Notes: generated from the sequence alone by a model not told the origin. A stretch of 6,712 nt of DNA from RGIG1934 sp964492545 (GCA_964492545.1 CAZBKO010000112.1:1-6712); one strand, 5' to 3'; positions 1 through 5,669 are shown, counted from the first letter of the stretch. Numbers and translations are program-made.

Positions 1-11
1 CAGCATAAACA

Positions 12-389
12 CTAAGCTTTCAGAAAATTTGACCCACAACTATACACGAAGAGCCAAAAACAAATATATTTTTCTCCAATCCATTTTCCATTTTCAATAA
101 TTAAATCATTTTTCACTTTTCTATCAAATAAGTATTTGTTATATTTTGAATATAATTTTGCTATATTCAACTCACTAATTCTTTCATCAAGTTCATATTT
201 TTCTTTTTCTTGTATGTATTGAGCGAATAAATTTCTAAAAAATAATACATTATCTTTTGCTAAAATATACCTGTTACTATTTACCTGTAAAATAATGCTA
301 CATTGCATATAATAATCAATATCTAAATCATATATTATACTTACTCTATATTTATTACTTGATATCAGTTCTTCTTCCATTTTCCTCAT
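12..389 (-). CDS. Small protein, possible immunity protein of the adjacent toxin remnant
   Basis: I do not recognise a named family in this protein of 125 residues. It is charged and soluble-looking, with no signal peptide and no convincing membrane segment. The middle (about residues 55-95) is rich in K, E, Y and D and looks helical. It starts 19 bases after the stop of the Hint/toxin remnant on the same strand. In polymorphic toxin loci that position normally holds the cognate immunity gene, so immunity is inferred from position and size only. The start is ambiguous. AGGAG at 392-396 is only 2 nt from the first ATG and 11 nt from the ATG at codon 4 (378-380), and either could be used. The last 15 or so residues (C, W, F, V, Y-rich) look unlike the rest, so the native C-terminus may have been altered by a frameshift or rearrangement near the window edge. 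An intact gene is likely; its function is uncertain. Confidence 0.6.
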   Translation of the reverse strand: MRKMEEELISSNKYRVSIIYDLDIDYYMQCSIILQVNSNRYILAKDNVLFFRNLFAQYIQEKEKYELDERISELNIAKLYSKYNKYLFDRKVKNDLIIENGKWIGEKYICFWLFVYSCGSNFLKA

Positions 390-391
390 TT

Positions 392-396
392 CTCCT
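392..396 (-). promoter_or_regulatory. Ribosome binding site of the possible immunity gene
   Basis: AGGAG on the minus strand lies between the toxin remnant and the small downstream ORF. Its spacing is too short for the first ATG (2 nt) and rather long for the second (11 nt), so it does not settle the start. Its presence suggests the downstream gene is translated independently of the remnant. Confidence 0.5.
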
Positions 397-408
397 AATA
401 AATTATAA

Positions 409-780
409 TTAATTTCTTATCTTTCCTTTCATTGTTTCATCAAAAACAACAAACTCATTTTTACTTATTCCTATTCTTCTAGAAGTATTATCTCCTATTA
501 GTAACGAATTATCCAATGCCTCCTGACCATTTTGTGGTGCTTTACTTTTTAATGGTGTGTCTTTTTCATTATGATAATCAGCTTTCTCATATTTACCATT
601 CGAACCACTACTACCCTCACTTGCATACTTATTATGCACCAGCACTCCATCCCCTACAAAATAGGTATGAAGTTCCTCAACCTCCAGATTGTATACCTGC
701 ATATTTTCTGTATAACCAACGCTATTCAGCAATTCTTCCACATAATCAGTAGGCGTAAATACCTGGCACTTTTTGTTCAT
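409..780 (-). CDS. Chimeric ORF: DNA-methylase start fused to Hint tail and C-terminal toxin fragment
   Basis: This 123-residue ORF combines pieces of unrelated proteins. Residues 1-26 (CQVFTPTDYVEELLNSVGYT) resemble the N-terminus of N-6 adenine DNA methylases of restriction-modification systems, where a Q-V-F-T-P start precedes the SAM-binding ENSCGDG-type motif; that motif and the rest of the enzyme are absent. Residues 28-50 (VYNLEVEELHTYFVGDGVLVHN) are the last block of a Hint (Hedgehog/intein-like) domain as found in secreted polymorphic toxins; the N-terminal Hint catalytic part is absent. Residues 51-78 are a G/S/K-rich linker, followed by a toxin-tip module with GQEALDNS and RRIGISKNEFVVFDET. 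From memory, relatives of this module continue for about 30 residues with a GHVR motif before a short G-K-I tail. Here FDET runs straight into MKGKIRN and the stop, so the centre appears deleted. Translation would start from the methylase RBS. It is probably a non-functional relic. Confidence 0.7.
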   Translation of the reverse strand: MNKKCQVFTPTDYVEELLNSVGYTENMQVYNLEVEELHTYFVGDGVLVHNKYASEGSSGSNGKYEKADYHNEKDTPLKSKAPQNGQEALDNSLLIGDNTSRRIGISKNEFVVFDETMKGKIRN

Positions 781-785
781 GGTTT

Positions 786-790
786 ACCTC
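786..790 (-). promoter_or_regulatory. Ribosome binding site, apparently inherited from the methylase gene
   Basis: GAGGT lies 5 nt before the ATG at 778-780. Because the coding sequence right after the start resembles a DNA methylase, this site is inferred to be the original methylase translation signal, now driving the Hint/toxin remnant. Confidence 0.6.
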
Positions 791-824
791 GTTATCCGTA
801 AATTAACCAAGCTGCGTCTGGATT

Positions 825-1376
825 TTAATGTAAAATATTTTTGTAAATCATACTATTTGTGCTGCCTTCTTGTATGACATATCCAGTTTCGACTAAAAGT
901 TTCATATATCTTCTAGTTGTAGCAGATGATTTTTCACATTTTGCTTCTGCTTCTTTTGGCGTAATACTTCCTTTATCCTGCAGCACATCAATTATTTTTC
1001 TAACTTTGTCATATTCTTTTTGTTTTAAAACTTCGCTCAAAACTTCGCTCAAACTTCGCTCATTTTTTTGATTGAAGTTTGTTTTTGTTTCAAATCCATC
1101 TCTGATTTTAATTGTCGTCTCTAAATAATTTCTTTCTGTATCAGTATCAAACTCTGGCATTGGAGAACCATTCTTTTTAAGTTCATTTAAAATGGTAGGA
1201 ATTCCTGTTGACTTTTTTTCTGATAAATCCAATTCTTTAAAGAATTCTCCAATTCTCCTGTTCCGGTATTTTCTGGCACGCACTTTACCTTGTGCAAACT
1301 TATCCATATCAATCCATTTAGCTGGACCTGGATAGTTCAAGATAACAATTTCATTTGTTATCCTTTTTTCATTCAA
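825..1376 (-). pseudogene. AlbA_2/HATPase_c_4 (RecG-like) putative transcriptional regulator, N-terminus missing
   Basis: The 183 residues match the C-terminal part of the 'putative DNA-binding domain / ATP-dependent DNA helicase RecG-like' family, whose members are usually about 400-500 residues: AlbA_2 domain, HATPase_c_4 domain, then a winged helix. What remains is the end of HATPase_c_4, with the diagnostic NYPGP (residues 14-18), RKYRNRRIGEF (35-45) and S-T-G-I-P-T-I (56-62), and a helix-turn-helix region (about 119-175, with KEAEAKCEKSSATTRRYMKL). The AlbA_2 domain and the ATP-binding start are absent. The only available start is a TTG at 1374-1376 without a clear ribosome binding site; the frame stays open upstream only to a stop at 1428-1430, inside the opposed regulator gene. 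Homology seems to begin around residues 6-10, close to the junction with the response regulator. The gene lies directly upstream of the methylase-derived RBS, as such genes often do in restriction-modification loci. It is almost certainly not functional. Confidence 0.75.
1030..1062. repeat. Three tandem copies of a 10-bp unit inside the AlbA_2-family fragment
   Basis: ACTTCGCTCA occurs at 1030-1039, 1042-1051 and 1053-1062, with periods of 12 and then 11 bp. On the coding strand it gives two S-E-V-L units (LSEVLSEVL) in one frame, and the third copy is read in another frame as NERS. The change of period alters the reading frame between copies, as expected from slippage. From memory, short reiterated motifs in the linker before the winged helix are common in this family and in some Fic proteins. 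Confidence 0.75.
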
Positions 1377-2005
1377 ACTCTCTAAAGAAGCCTGAAATAG
1401 TAAAGTATTATTCTGGTGATGCTTTGCTTAGTGATAATGGTGAGAAAGATATCGTCTTTCTTGATGTTGAGATGCCTGGATTAAGTGGAATATTTGTTGG
1501 TAATGAACTCAAAAAGCAAAATGACAGAGTTATTATTTTCATTGTAACTTCCTATGCAGAATATCTTGATGACGCAATGCGTTTTCATGTTTTTCGATAT
1601 CTGACAAAACCATTAGATAAACAACGAATCTTTAGAAATCTTAAAGATGCACTTGAATTGTATAATTCTGAATACATAAAAATCCCTATAGTAACACGTG
1701 ATGGAGTTTCTACTGTTTTAATTTCTGAAATTATATTTATTGAAGTTGAACTTCATACTGTAACAGTGCATACCGTAAAAAAAGATTATATCTCCATTTA
1801 CAACATGCACTATTGGCTAGAATTACTTGATTTTCCATGTTTTTTCTCTCCGCATAAGAGTTTTATCGTTAATTTGGAGCATGTTTGTGATTTTAACCAT
1901 ACCTTAATATCTTTGTATAATAATCGCTATACAGCCTATTTAACACGCAGAAAATATGTAGAATTTAAAGATTCCTACCTATTATATCTAGAAAGCATAA
2001 GGTGA
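1355..2005 (+). CDS. LytTR-family response regulator (AgrA-like), N-terminus missing
   Basis: The protein is a two-component regulator with a receiver domain and a LytTR DNA-binding domain, expected to act in the cytoplasm on promoters after phosphorylation by the downstream kinase. The phospho-acceptor is D37 in DIVFLDVEMPG; T65/S66 and K85 (in YLTKPL) are the other receiver switch residues. The LytTR domain spans about 110-213 and includes the typical HKSFIVNL stretch. Family members begin with about 40 further residues carrying the acidic pair that binds Mg2+ next to the aspartate, and these are absent. Residues 1-12 come from a TTG at 1355 that reads through the opposed AlbA_2-family fragment without a ribosome binding site; real homology starts about residue 13 (PEIVKYYSG, position 1391). 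The frame is otherwise uninterrupted. It is probably a pseudogene, or at best a regulator that cannot be phosphorylated normally. Its stop overlaps the RBS of the kinase gene. Confidence 0.8.
   Translation: MLSFFHSNSLKKPEIVKYYSGDALLSDNGEKDIVFLDVEMPGLSGIFVGNELKKQNDRVIIFIVTSYAEYLDDAMRFHVFRYLTKPLDKQRIFRNLKDALELYNSEYIKIPIVTRDGVSTVLISEIIFIEVELHTVTVHTVKKDYISIYNMHYWLELLDFPCFFSPHKSFIVNLEHVCDFNHTLISLYNNRYTAYLTRRKYVEFKDSYLLYLESIR
1360..1392. other. Rearrangement junction between two 5'-truncated divergent genes
   Basis: Recognisable AlbA_2-family sequence (minus strand) ends near 1350-1376, and recognisable response-regulator sequence (plus strand) begins near 1391. Both genes lack their 5' ends here, and no intergenic promoter or RBS is left between them. 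A single deletion running from inside one divergent gene to inside the other accounts for this. The exact breakpoint cannot be set without homologues, and an assembly join cannot be excluded. Confidence 0.6.
1999..2004 (+). promoter_or_regulatory. Ribosome binding site of the histidine kinase gene
   Basis: AAGGTG lies 5 nt before the ATG at 2010 and overlaps the TGA stop of the response regulator (2003-2005). This arrangement suggests translational coupling of the original two-gene operon. Confidence 0.65.
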
Positions 2006-2009
2006 TAAT

Positions 2010-3368
2010 ATGAAAACATTAATTTTGTATTTACTAATTTACATAGCCGAAGCACTAATTTTCCATTGGTACTGTTCACGCCGATTTATAAAGGCACATT
2101 CAAAACATTACATCTTTACCACGTTTCTAATCTCATATGGTGCTCTCTTTGTTTTATCAAGAATTGAGTCTTTTGCGCTTAACACTATCTTCTTTACTCT
2201 CGCCAATACGCTAATTATCAAGATAGTATATGACACAAGATTTGGAGCAGCAATATTTCATGCTCTTATCACAACATGTATGATGAGCTTTAGTGAAATC
2301 GCAATAATAGGTCTGTCAAGTCAGTTTAACGGGACAATATTATATTCTCTGTCTAATATTACATATTTATCGATTTTAACAATTGCAAGTAAGCTGCTAT
2401 ATTTGTTTGGCTTAAATATGCTTGCCAGGTTGTTGCCATACTCACCAGAAGAATTAGCTAAACGTGGACTTTCATCATTACCCACACCTAAAAAATCCGA
2501 GATAAATAAAGCCACTGCCTTACTTAATTTTGTGCCTTTCATCTCTATCTACATAATAATAGTTTTATTAGGAGTACTGCTTAACACCGATATCAACAAC
2601 AAGCTAAGATATATGTTGTCTTCTTGTGCTGTTCTTCTTATATTCATAAATATATTAACTTTTTACATATACCACTATACTCTCGAAAAGAACAGCGAAC
2701 TAACAAAACTGCAGCTGCAATACCAAAAAGAATATGATATGGCAGCATATTATAAAACTCTTTTTACTCAAAACGAGAATCAACAACTTCTTATTCATGA
2801 TATAAGAAAGCACCTTATGTCCATCTCGAAATTAAGTGAACAAAATGATAACCAGAAAATTCAAAGTTACTTAAGTAATCTGCTTAATTCATCGGAATTA
2901 CAAAATTCAGTCCACATTTCTGATAATGAAATGTTAAACGCTATCATATGTCACTATTTACAGATATGCTCAAATAAACACATTGAACTAAAGACAGATA
3001 TCAGAAAACAATCACTTACATTCTTTGATTATTCGGACCTTACAACCCTTTTATGCAACTTACTCGAAAATGCCATTGAAGCATGTACAAATATTCCTGA
3101 TTCTTACATTGAACTTAGTATTACTGCTAAAGAAAACACTTCGCTCTCAATAATTAATATTGTCAACACATGTAGAATAAGACCTCAATTTGATAAAAAT
3201 AATAGACCGGTCACAACAAAAAGAAATAAATCCCATCATGGTTTAGGATTAAAGAGTGTTGAACGCGTAGTAAATAAATATAGAGGAAACATTAAAATGT
3301 ACTTCGATGATGATAAATTAACATTTCACACAATTATAGTTGTAAAAAATGATAGCGCTTCATACTAA
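2010..3368 (+). CDS. AgrC-like sensor histidine kinase, GHKL ATPase domain
   Basis: This membrane-bound sensor kinase of 452 residues would phosphorylate the LytTR regulator encoded just upstream. The N-terminal half has six or seven hydrophobic segments (about 1-20, 34-52, 57-74, 80-102, 118-141, 171-191, 201-223), typical of AgrC-type receptors that often sense peptides. A helical linker follows. The phospho-acceptor motif is IHDIRKHL with H263. The GHKL ATPase (HATPase_c_5) shows an N-box NLLENAIEA (N350, E353, N354) and a G-box HHGLGLKSV (residues 409-417); the length is normal for the family. ATG 2010 is chosen because of the RBS and because the first membrane segment starts there. No agrB or agrD (peptide processing and precursor) is in the window, so the signal is unknown. 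The gene looks intact, but its partner lacks its N-terminus and the operon promoter appears lost, so it may be an orphan and poorly transcribed. Confidence 0.88.
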   Translation: MKTLILYLLIYIAEALIFHWYCSRRFIKAHSKHYIFTTFLISYGALFVLSRIESFALNTIFFTLANTLIIKIVYDTRFGAAIFHALITTCMMSFSEIAIIGLSSQFNGTILYSLSNITYLSILTIASKLLYLFGLNMLARLLPYSPEELAKRGLSSLPTPKKSEINKATALLNFVPFISIYIIIVLLGVLLNTDINNKLRYMLSSCAVLLIFINILTFYIYHYTLEKNSELTKLQLQYQKEYDMAAYYKTLFTQNENQQLLIHDIRKHLMSISKLSEQNDNQKIQSYLSNLLNSSELQNSVHISDNEMLNAIICHYLQICSNKHIELKTDIRKQSLTFFDYSDLTTLLCNLLENAIEACTNIPDSYIELSITAKENTSLSIINIVNTCRIRPQFDKNNRPVTTKRNKSHHGLGLKSVERVVNKYRGNIKMYFDDDKLTFHTIIVVKNDSASY

Positions 3369-3371
3369 AAC

Positions 3372-3417
3372 AAAAGCCCTTCTGAATATGAAACATATCA
3401 TATTCAAAAGGGCTTTT
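3372..3417. terminator. Bidirectional intrinsic terminator between convergent genes
   Basis: The arms AAAAGCCCTT (3372-3381) and AAGGGCTTTT (3408-3417) continue inward as TGAATATGA/TCATATTCA (3383-3391/3398-3406), with one C/A mismatch and a 6-nt loop. U-rich runs follow on both strands. The hairpin lies just after the kinase stop (plus) and downstream of the hydrogenase sensor (minus), so it can end both transcripts. Confidence 0.92.
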
Positions 3418-3489
3418 ATTCAGTTTATTCTACCGATATGAAAAAAATTGTGCTGATTCTTCATAGCTGGTATCCTGTTTTTTAATAAC

Positions 3490-3984
3490 CTACTTATGTA
3501 AAATGTTTTCTGCCTGAACAATGATTGATTCAATATTCACTGCTATGTCATCTATACACTTCATTGATTCATATATGGCGACACTGTTTTTAGATGTATC
3601 CTCAACTATCTGCTTGGTTCCACCTACAAGCTTTAACATCTCATTCATCTTATCCGATAATGTATTGAAAATGTTTTCAACACTCTCAACCGAAACTCTT
3701 ATGCTATCCTCATTATTCTTAGCCTGATCAACTGAGCTCTTTGAATCATCTGACAATGTTCGTATATTTTCCGCAACAACAGCAAAGCCTCTTCCCATCT
3801 CACCTGCTCTAGCTGCCTCAATAGTAGCATTCAGTGAAAGTAAATTAATGCTTTCTGAAATTGTCTCCACATCATTAGTCATCTTGGTATATCCATCTAC
3901 ACCACTGTTAATGTCTTTCATTGCATCGTCAATGCCCTTGTTAAGCTCTTCCAACAAATTCATCTGTACAGCAACCATACTCAT
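3490..3984 (-). CDS. MCP signalling domain (C-terminal piece of the interrupted sensor)
   Basis: The 164 residues carry the hairpin tip of a methyl-accepting chemotaxis protein that contacts CheA/CheW. The conserved core is about residues 43-80, with ESINLLSLNATIEAARAG followed by GRGFAVVAENIRTLSDDS, flanked by heptad-rich helices. There is no HAMP or membrane segment; the input domains are encoded upstream in the same frame, beyond the TAA at 4018-4020. Eleven codons (IERISATGSED) separate that stop from this ATG. The sequence GAGG lies 2 nt before the ATG at 3982-3984 and 8 nt before another in-frame ATG at 3976-3978, so reinitiation could yield a free signalling fragment. Such a fragment would have no sensor input. 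Confidence 0.75.
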   Translation of the reverse strand: MSMVAVQMNLLEELNKGIDDAMKDINSGVDGYTKMTNDVETISESINLLSLNATIEAARAGEMGRGFAVVAENIRTLSDDSKSSVDQAKNNEDSIRVSVESVENIFNTLSDKMNEMLKLVGGTKQIVEDTSKNSVAIYESMKCIDDIAVNIESIIVQAENILHK

Positions 3985-4017
3985 ATCCTCAGAACCTGTA
4001 GCGCTTATTCTCTCTAT

Positions 4018-5115
4018 TTACTTAGCATCATTCTTAACCTTATGAATATTATGCTTAAGATCCTTAAACATTGCTTCAAGCTTATCTGTAATATCTGCCA
4101 GCTGCGCATTAATTTCTGCAATTTCCTTTTGCTTGCTCTCAACAACAAATGTTGTGTACTGTCTGCAGTTCTCAGGAACATTCTTACCTTTAGCTATAGC
4201 CTGAGCCATCTCGCAGCATGTTGGGAAACCACAGCTATGACAATCGAAGTTTTTCTCTGTTTCTGTTGTCTTATTAAGCATTTTGTACACATTCTGAATC
4301 TCACTTTCAGGTACATCACGCTCTTCATTTCCTATTCTCTTATATGTACGTATGAAATCATTTATGTCTAAATTTTTATCAAAAATGTCAAACAGTGTTG
4401 CTCCCTTTTTCTTTGCCTTTTTGAATTTAGACGCCTCTCGCTCCATTCTGTTCTGCTCCGCAATATCCTTCATTATATAATTAACTCTAAATGGTCTGAA
4501 TTCCTGGCCTATTGCAGGTCCGCCATTACATCCAAATTCACAATTAAGTACGTCAAACACATCAGGAAGATATTTCTTATCTGTAGAAATGTAATGGTCA
4601 AATTCTCCGTAAACCTTATCTGTGCCTTCAGCATTTATAACATTGAGCTGTGGAGCGTAAATTGCAATATTCTCTTTAAGTCCACCCGGTCTTGGGTACA
4701 GCGATCCTTCGTTGCCCTCCCCTTCATCAAAAACTTCTCCATCAACAGTGAATTTATTAAGGTCAATATGGTGGGTTTCTATGTAATCCTTTATATTCTT
4801 AAGTGTCACATTGTAATCTATAAGTCCTGTCTGCTTGAATTCATCCTTCTTAGCAATACATGGTGAAAGGGCAGCAATCTTACAGCTTCCATATCCTAAA
4901 TATTTTCTTATATAAATAGCCTCACAACCCATCGGACTTTGAATCTTCGACAGATTATTAATCAATTCAGGCTTGTCCTTCAAGACATAATTGACAATTG
5001 CAGCACAAGGCTGTGAAATTATCTTCTCCCCCGGGTGCTTTTCCAAATATCTTAAATGTCCCCATGTACAAATATCTGCTCCATAGGATACATCCATTAT
5101 CTTGCTAACGCCCAT
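4018..5115 (-). CDS. [FeFe]-hydrogenase-like H-cluster and FeS domain piece of the interrupted sensor
   Basis: The 365 residues cover most of the hydrogenase large-subunit C-terminal domain. Expected H-cluster ligands are C37 in ISQPCAAIVNYV (L1), C86 in SPCIAKKDEF (L2), and C192 and C196 in NCEFGCNGGP (L3). L1 has proline where catalytic enzymes have the proton-relay cysteine. The FeS domain follows with C292, C295, C300 and C317 (DCHSCGFPTC, then EMAQAIAKGK), and then a coiled coil (about 321-365) leading into the MCP helices. The ATG at 5113-5115 has only a weak purine stretch before it and is an internal methionine of the full protein (codon 106). Three in-frame sense codons (L, K, S) lie between the TAG stop and this methionine. 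On its own the piece lacks the ferredoxin domain and the start of the H domain, so it is unlikely to bind a normal H-cluster. Confidence 0.8.
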   Translation of the reverse strand: MGVSKIMDVSYGADICTWGHLRYLEKHPGEKIISQPCAAIVNYVLKDKPELINNLSKIQSPMGCEAIYIRKYLGYGSCKIAALSPCIAKKDEFKQTGLIDYNVTLKNIKDYIETHHIDLNKFTVDGEVFDEGEGNEGSLYPRPGGLKENIAIYAPQLNVINAEGTDKVYGEFDHYISTDKKYLPDVFDVLNCEFGCNGGPAIGQEFRPFRVNYIMKDIAEQNRMEREASKFKKAKKKGATLFDIFDKNLDINDFIRTYKRIGNEERDVPESEIQNVYKMLNKTTETEKNFDCHSCGFPTCCEMAQAIAKGKNVPENCRQYTTFVVESKQKEIAEINAQLADITDKLEAMFKDLKHNIHKVKNDAK

Positions 5116-5124
5116 ACTTTTTAG

Positions 5125-5430
5125 CTAGGCTATAACATTTTTCCATTTTCCTCCAAATGTAACTCTAATTGCAGGTGCTGCTATCATTACAACATTACGG
5201 TTATGCTTAAGTTCCTCAAAAAATGCTTCAGTATCATCCTCATAATAACGTGCATTGTGTGAACAGGCGTTAATACATGCTCCACATCTTATACACTGAT
5301 CATCATCTATTTCAATGACAATCTTCCCATCCTCCAGCTTTCTGCATATATTAGCTGATTTCGATGGACATACTCTGATGCAGGAATTACATCCAACACA
5401 CTTATCCACGTCAATTTTGACTATACTCAT
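5125..5430 (-). CDS. 2x[4Fe-4S] ferredoxin domain (N-terminal piece of the interrupted sensor)
   Basis: The 101 residues contain two ferredoxin cluster motifs, CVGCNSCIRVCP (residues 12-23) and CIRCGACINACS (46-57), which would feed electrons to or from the H-cluster domain. The tail (about 79-101: VVMIAAPAIRVTFGGKWKNVIA) is the start of the hydrogenase domain and ends abruptly at TAG. The next codons, LKSMGVSKIMDVSYGAD, continue the family sequence in the same frame, so the stop is a point mutation, not a natural end. The ATG at 5428-5430 has a strong RBS (GAGGAG, 9 nt upstream). Confidence 0.8.
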   Translation of the reverse strand: MSIVKIDVDKCVGCNSCIRVCPSKSANICRKLEDGKIVIEIDDDQCIRCGACINACSHNARYYEDDTEAFFEELKHNRNVVMIAAPAIRVTFGGKWKNVIA

Positions 5431-5439
5431 AGAATCTTA

Positions 5440-5445
5440 CTCCTC
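5440..5445 (-). promoter_or_regulatory. Ribosome binding site of the hydrogenase sensor gene
   Basis: GAGGAG lies 9 nt before the ATG at 5428-5430. It is the best Shine-Dalgarno in the window and fixes the start of the ferredoxin domain. Confidence 0.8.
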
Positions 5446-5464
5446 AAGTAAAAAATGTATCTTA

Positions 5465-5493
5465 ATTATACTCTATTACGGATTTGTAGTCTA
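5465..5493 (-). promoter_or_regulatory. Possible promoter of the hydrogenase sensor gene
   Basis: A perfect -10 TATAAT (5465-5470) is preceded after 17 nt by TAGACT (5488-5493), which matches four of six -35 consensus bases. It lies between the tRNA terminator and the RBS, giving a leader of about 30 nt. No operator was recognised. Confidence 0.5.
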
Positions 5494-5517
5494 TAATAAA
5501 GATTTCAAAAAAAGTGT

Positions 5518-5563
5518 AAAAAAAAGCACCGGCCCCGAAGCTCTTCGTCTTCAAAACTGGTAC
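5518..5563 (-). terminator. Intrinsic terminator of tRNA-Lys copy 1
   Basis: On the minus strand, GTACCAG-TTTTGAAG pairs with CTTCGGGG-CCGGTGC (hairpin 5526-5563; one A/C mismatch and several G-U pairs; 8-nt loop). A run of eight U follows (5518-5525). It begins 5 nt after the tRNA 3' end, separating the tRNA from the hydrogenase sensor gene. Confidence 0.85.
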
Positions 5564-5568
5564 TCTAA

Positions 5569-5641
5569 TGCGCCTCCAGGGATTCGAACCCTGCACACCC
5601 TGATTAAGAGTCAGGTGCTCTACCAAATGAGCTAGAAGCGC
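5569..5641 (-). tRNA. tRNA-Lys(CTT), copy 1
   Basis: The 73 nt fold as a full cloverleaf: acceptor GCGCTTC/GAGGCGC (one G-U), D stem GCTC/GAGC, anticodon stem CCTGA/TCAGG with loop CTCTTAA (anticodon CTT, reading AAG), T stem CAGGG/CCCTG with loop TTCGAAT, and discriminator A. No CCA is encoded (TTA follows), so the end would be added by nucleotidyltransferase. It is identical in all 73 positions to the copy at 6510-6582. Confidence 0.97.
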
Positions 5642-5669
5642 GTATCTATTAAGTTTTAACGCAAGAAGT

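Larger units (their letters stand above)
3490..5430 (-). pseudogene. [FeFe]-hydrogenase-domain methyl-accepting chemotaxis sensor, interrupted by two in-frame stops
   Basis: Read in one frame, this is a protein of 646 codons: two-cluster ferredoxin (about 1-65), hydrogenase large-subunit C-terminal domain with H-cluster motifs (about 85-310), FeS 4Fe-4S domain (about 390-425), coiled coil, and MCP signalling domain (about 485-646). No membrane segment is visible, so it would be a cytosolic receptor linking redox state or H2 to the chemotaxis kinase CheA. The sensory role is inferred from the domain fusion. Two stops break the frame: TAG at 5125-5127 (codon 102), where the context suggests an original tryptophan (TGG), and TAA at 4018-4020 (codon 471). 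Distances between the three open pieces are exact multiples of three, so there is no frameshift. Everything else is intact, which points to recent decay, sequencing error or strain variation. The promoter and RBS look normal. Confidence 0.85.

Noticed and set aside
1030..1062. CRISPR-like repeat
   Set aside because: The units are about 10 bp with 1-2 bp between them and lie in coding sequence; there are no spacers and no cas genes.
409..1392. Insertion sequence or integrase as the cause of the rearrangements
   Set aside because: I saw no transposase or integrase fragments, terminal inverted repeats or target-site duplications around the junctions. Deletions explain the pattern without a mobile element.
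2321..2542. Minus-strand ORF of 73 codons inside the kinase gene
   Set aside because: It is antisense to the membrane domain of an intact histidine kinase and has no supporting signals.
4042..4866. Plus-strand ORFs opposite the hydrogenase domain (also those at 3521-4045, 859-1071 and 516-801)
   Set aside because: They are antisense to well-recognised coding sequence, have no RBS or domain, and are shadows of the real frames.
5125..5127. Recoding of the in-frame TAG (for example read-through or a variant genetic code)
   Set aside because: There is no selenocysteine-like or pyrrolysine context, the expected residue is tryptophan, and other genes in the window end normally with TAA, TGA and TAG. 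A point mutation is simpler.
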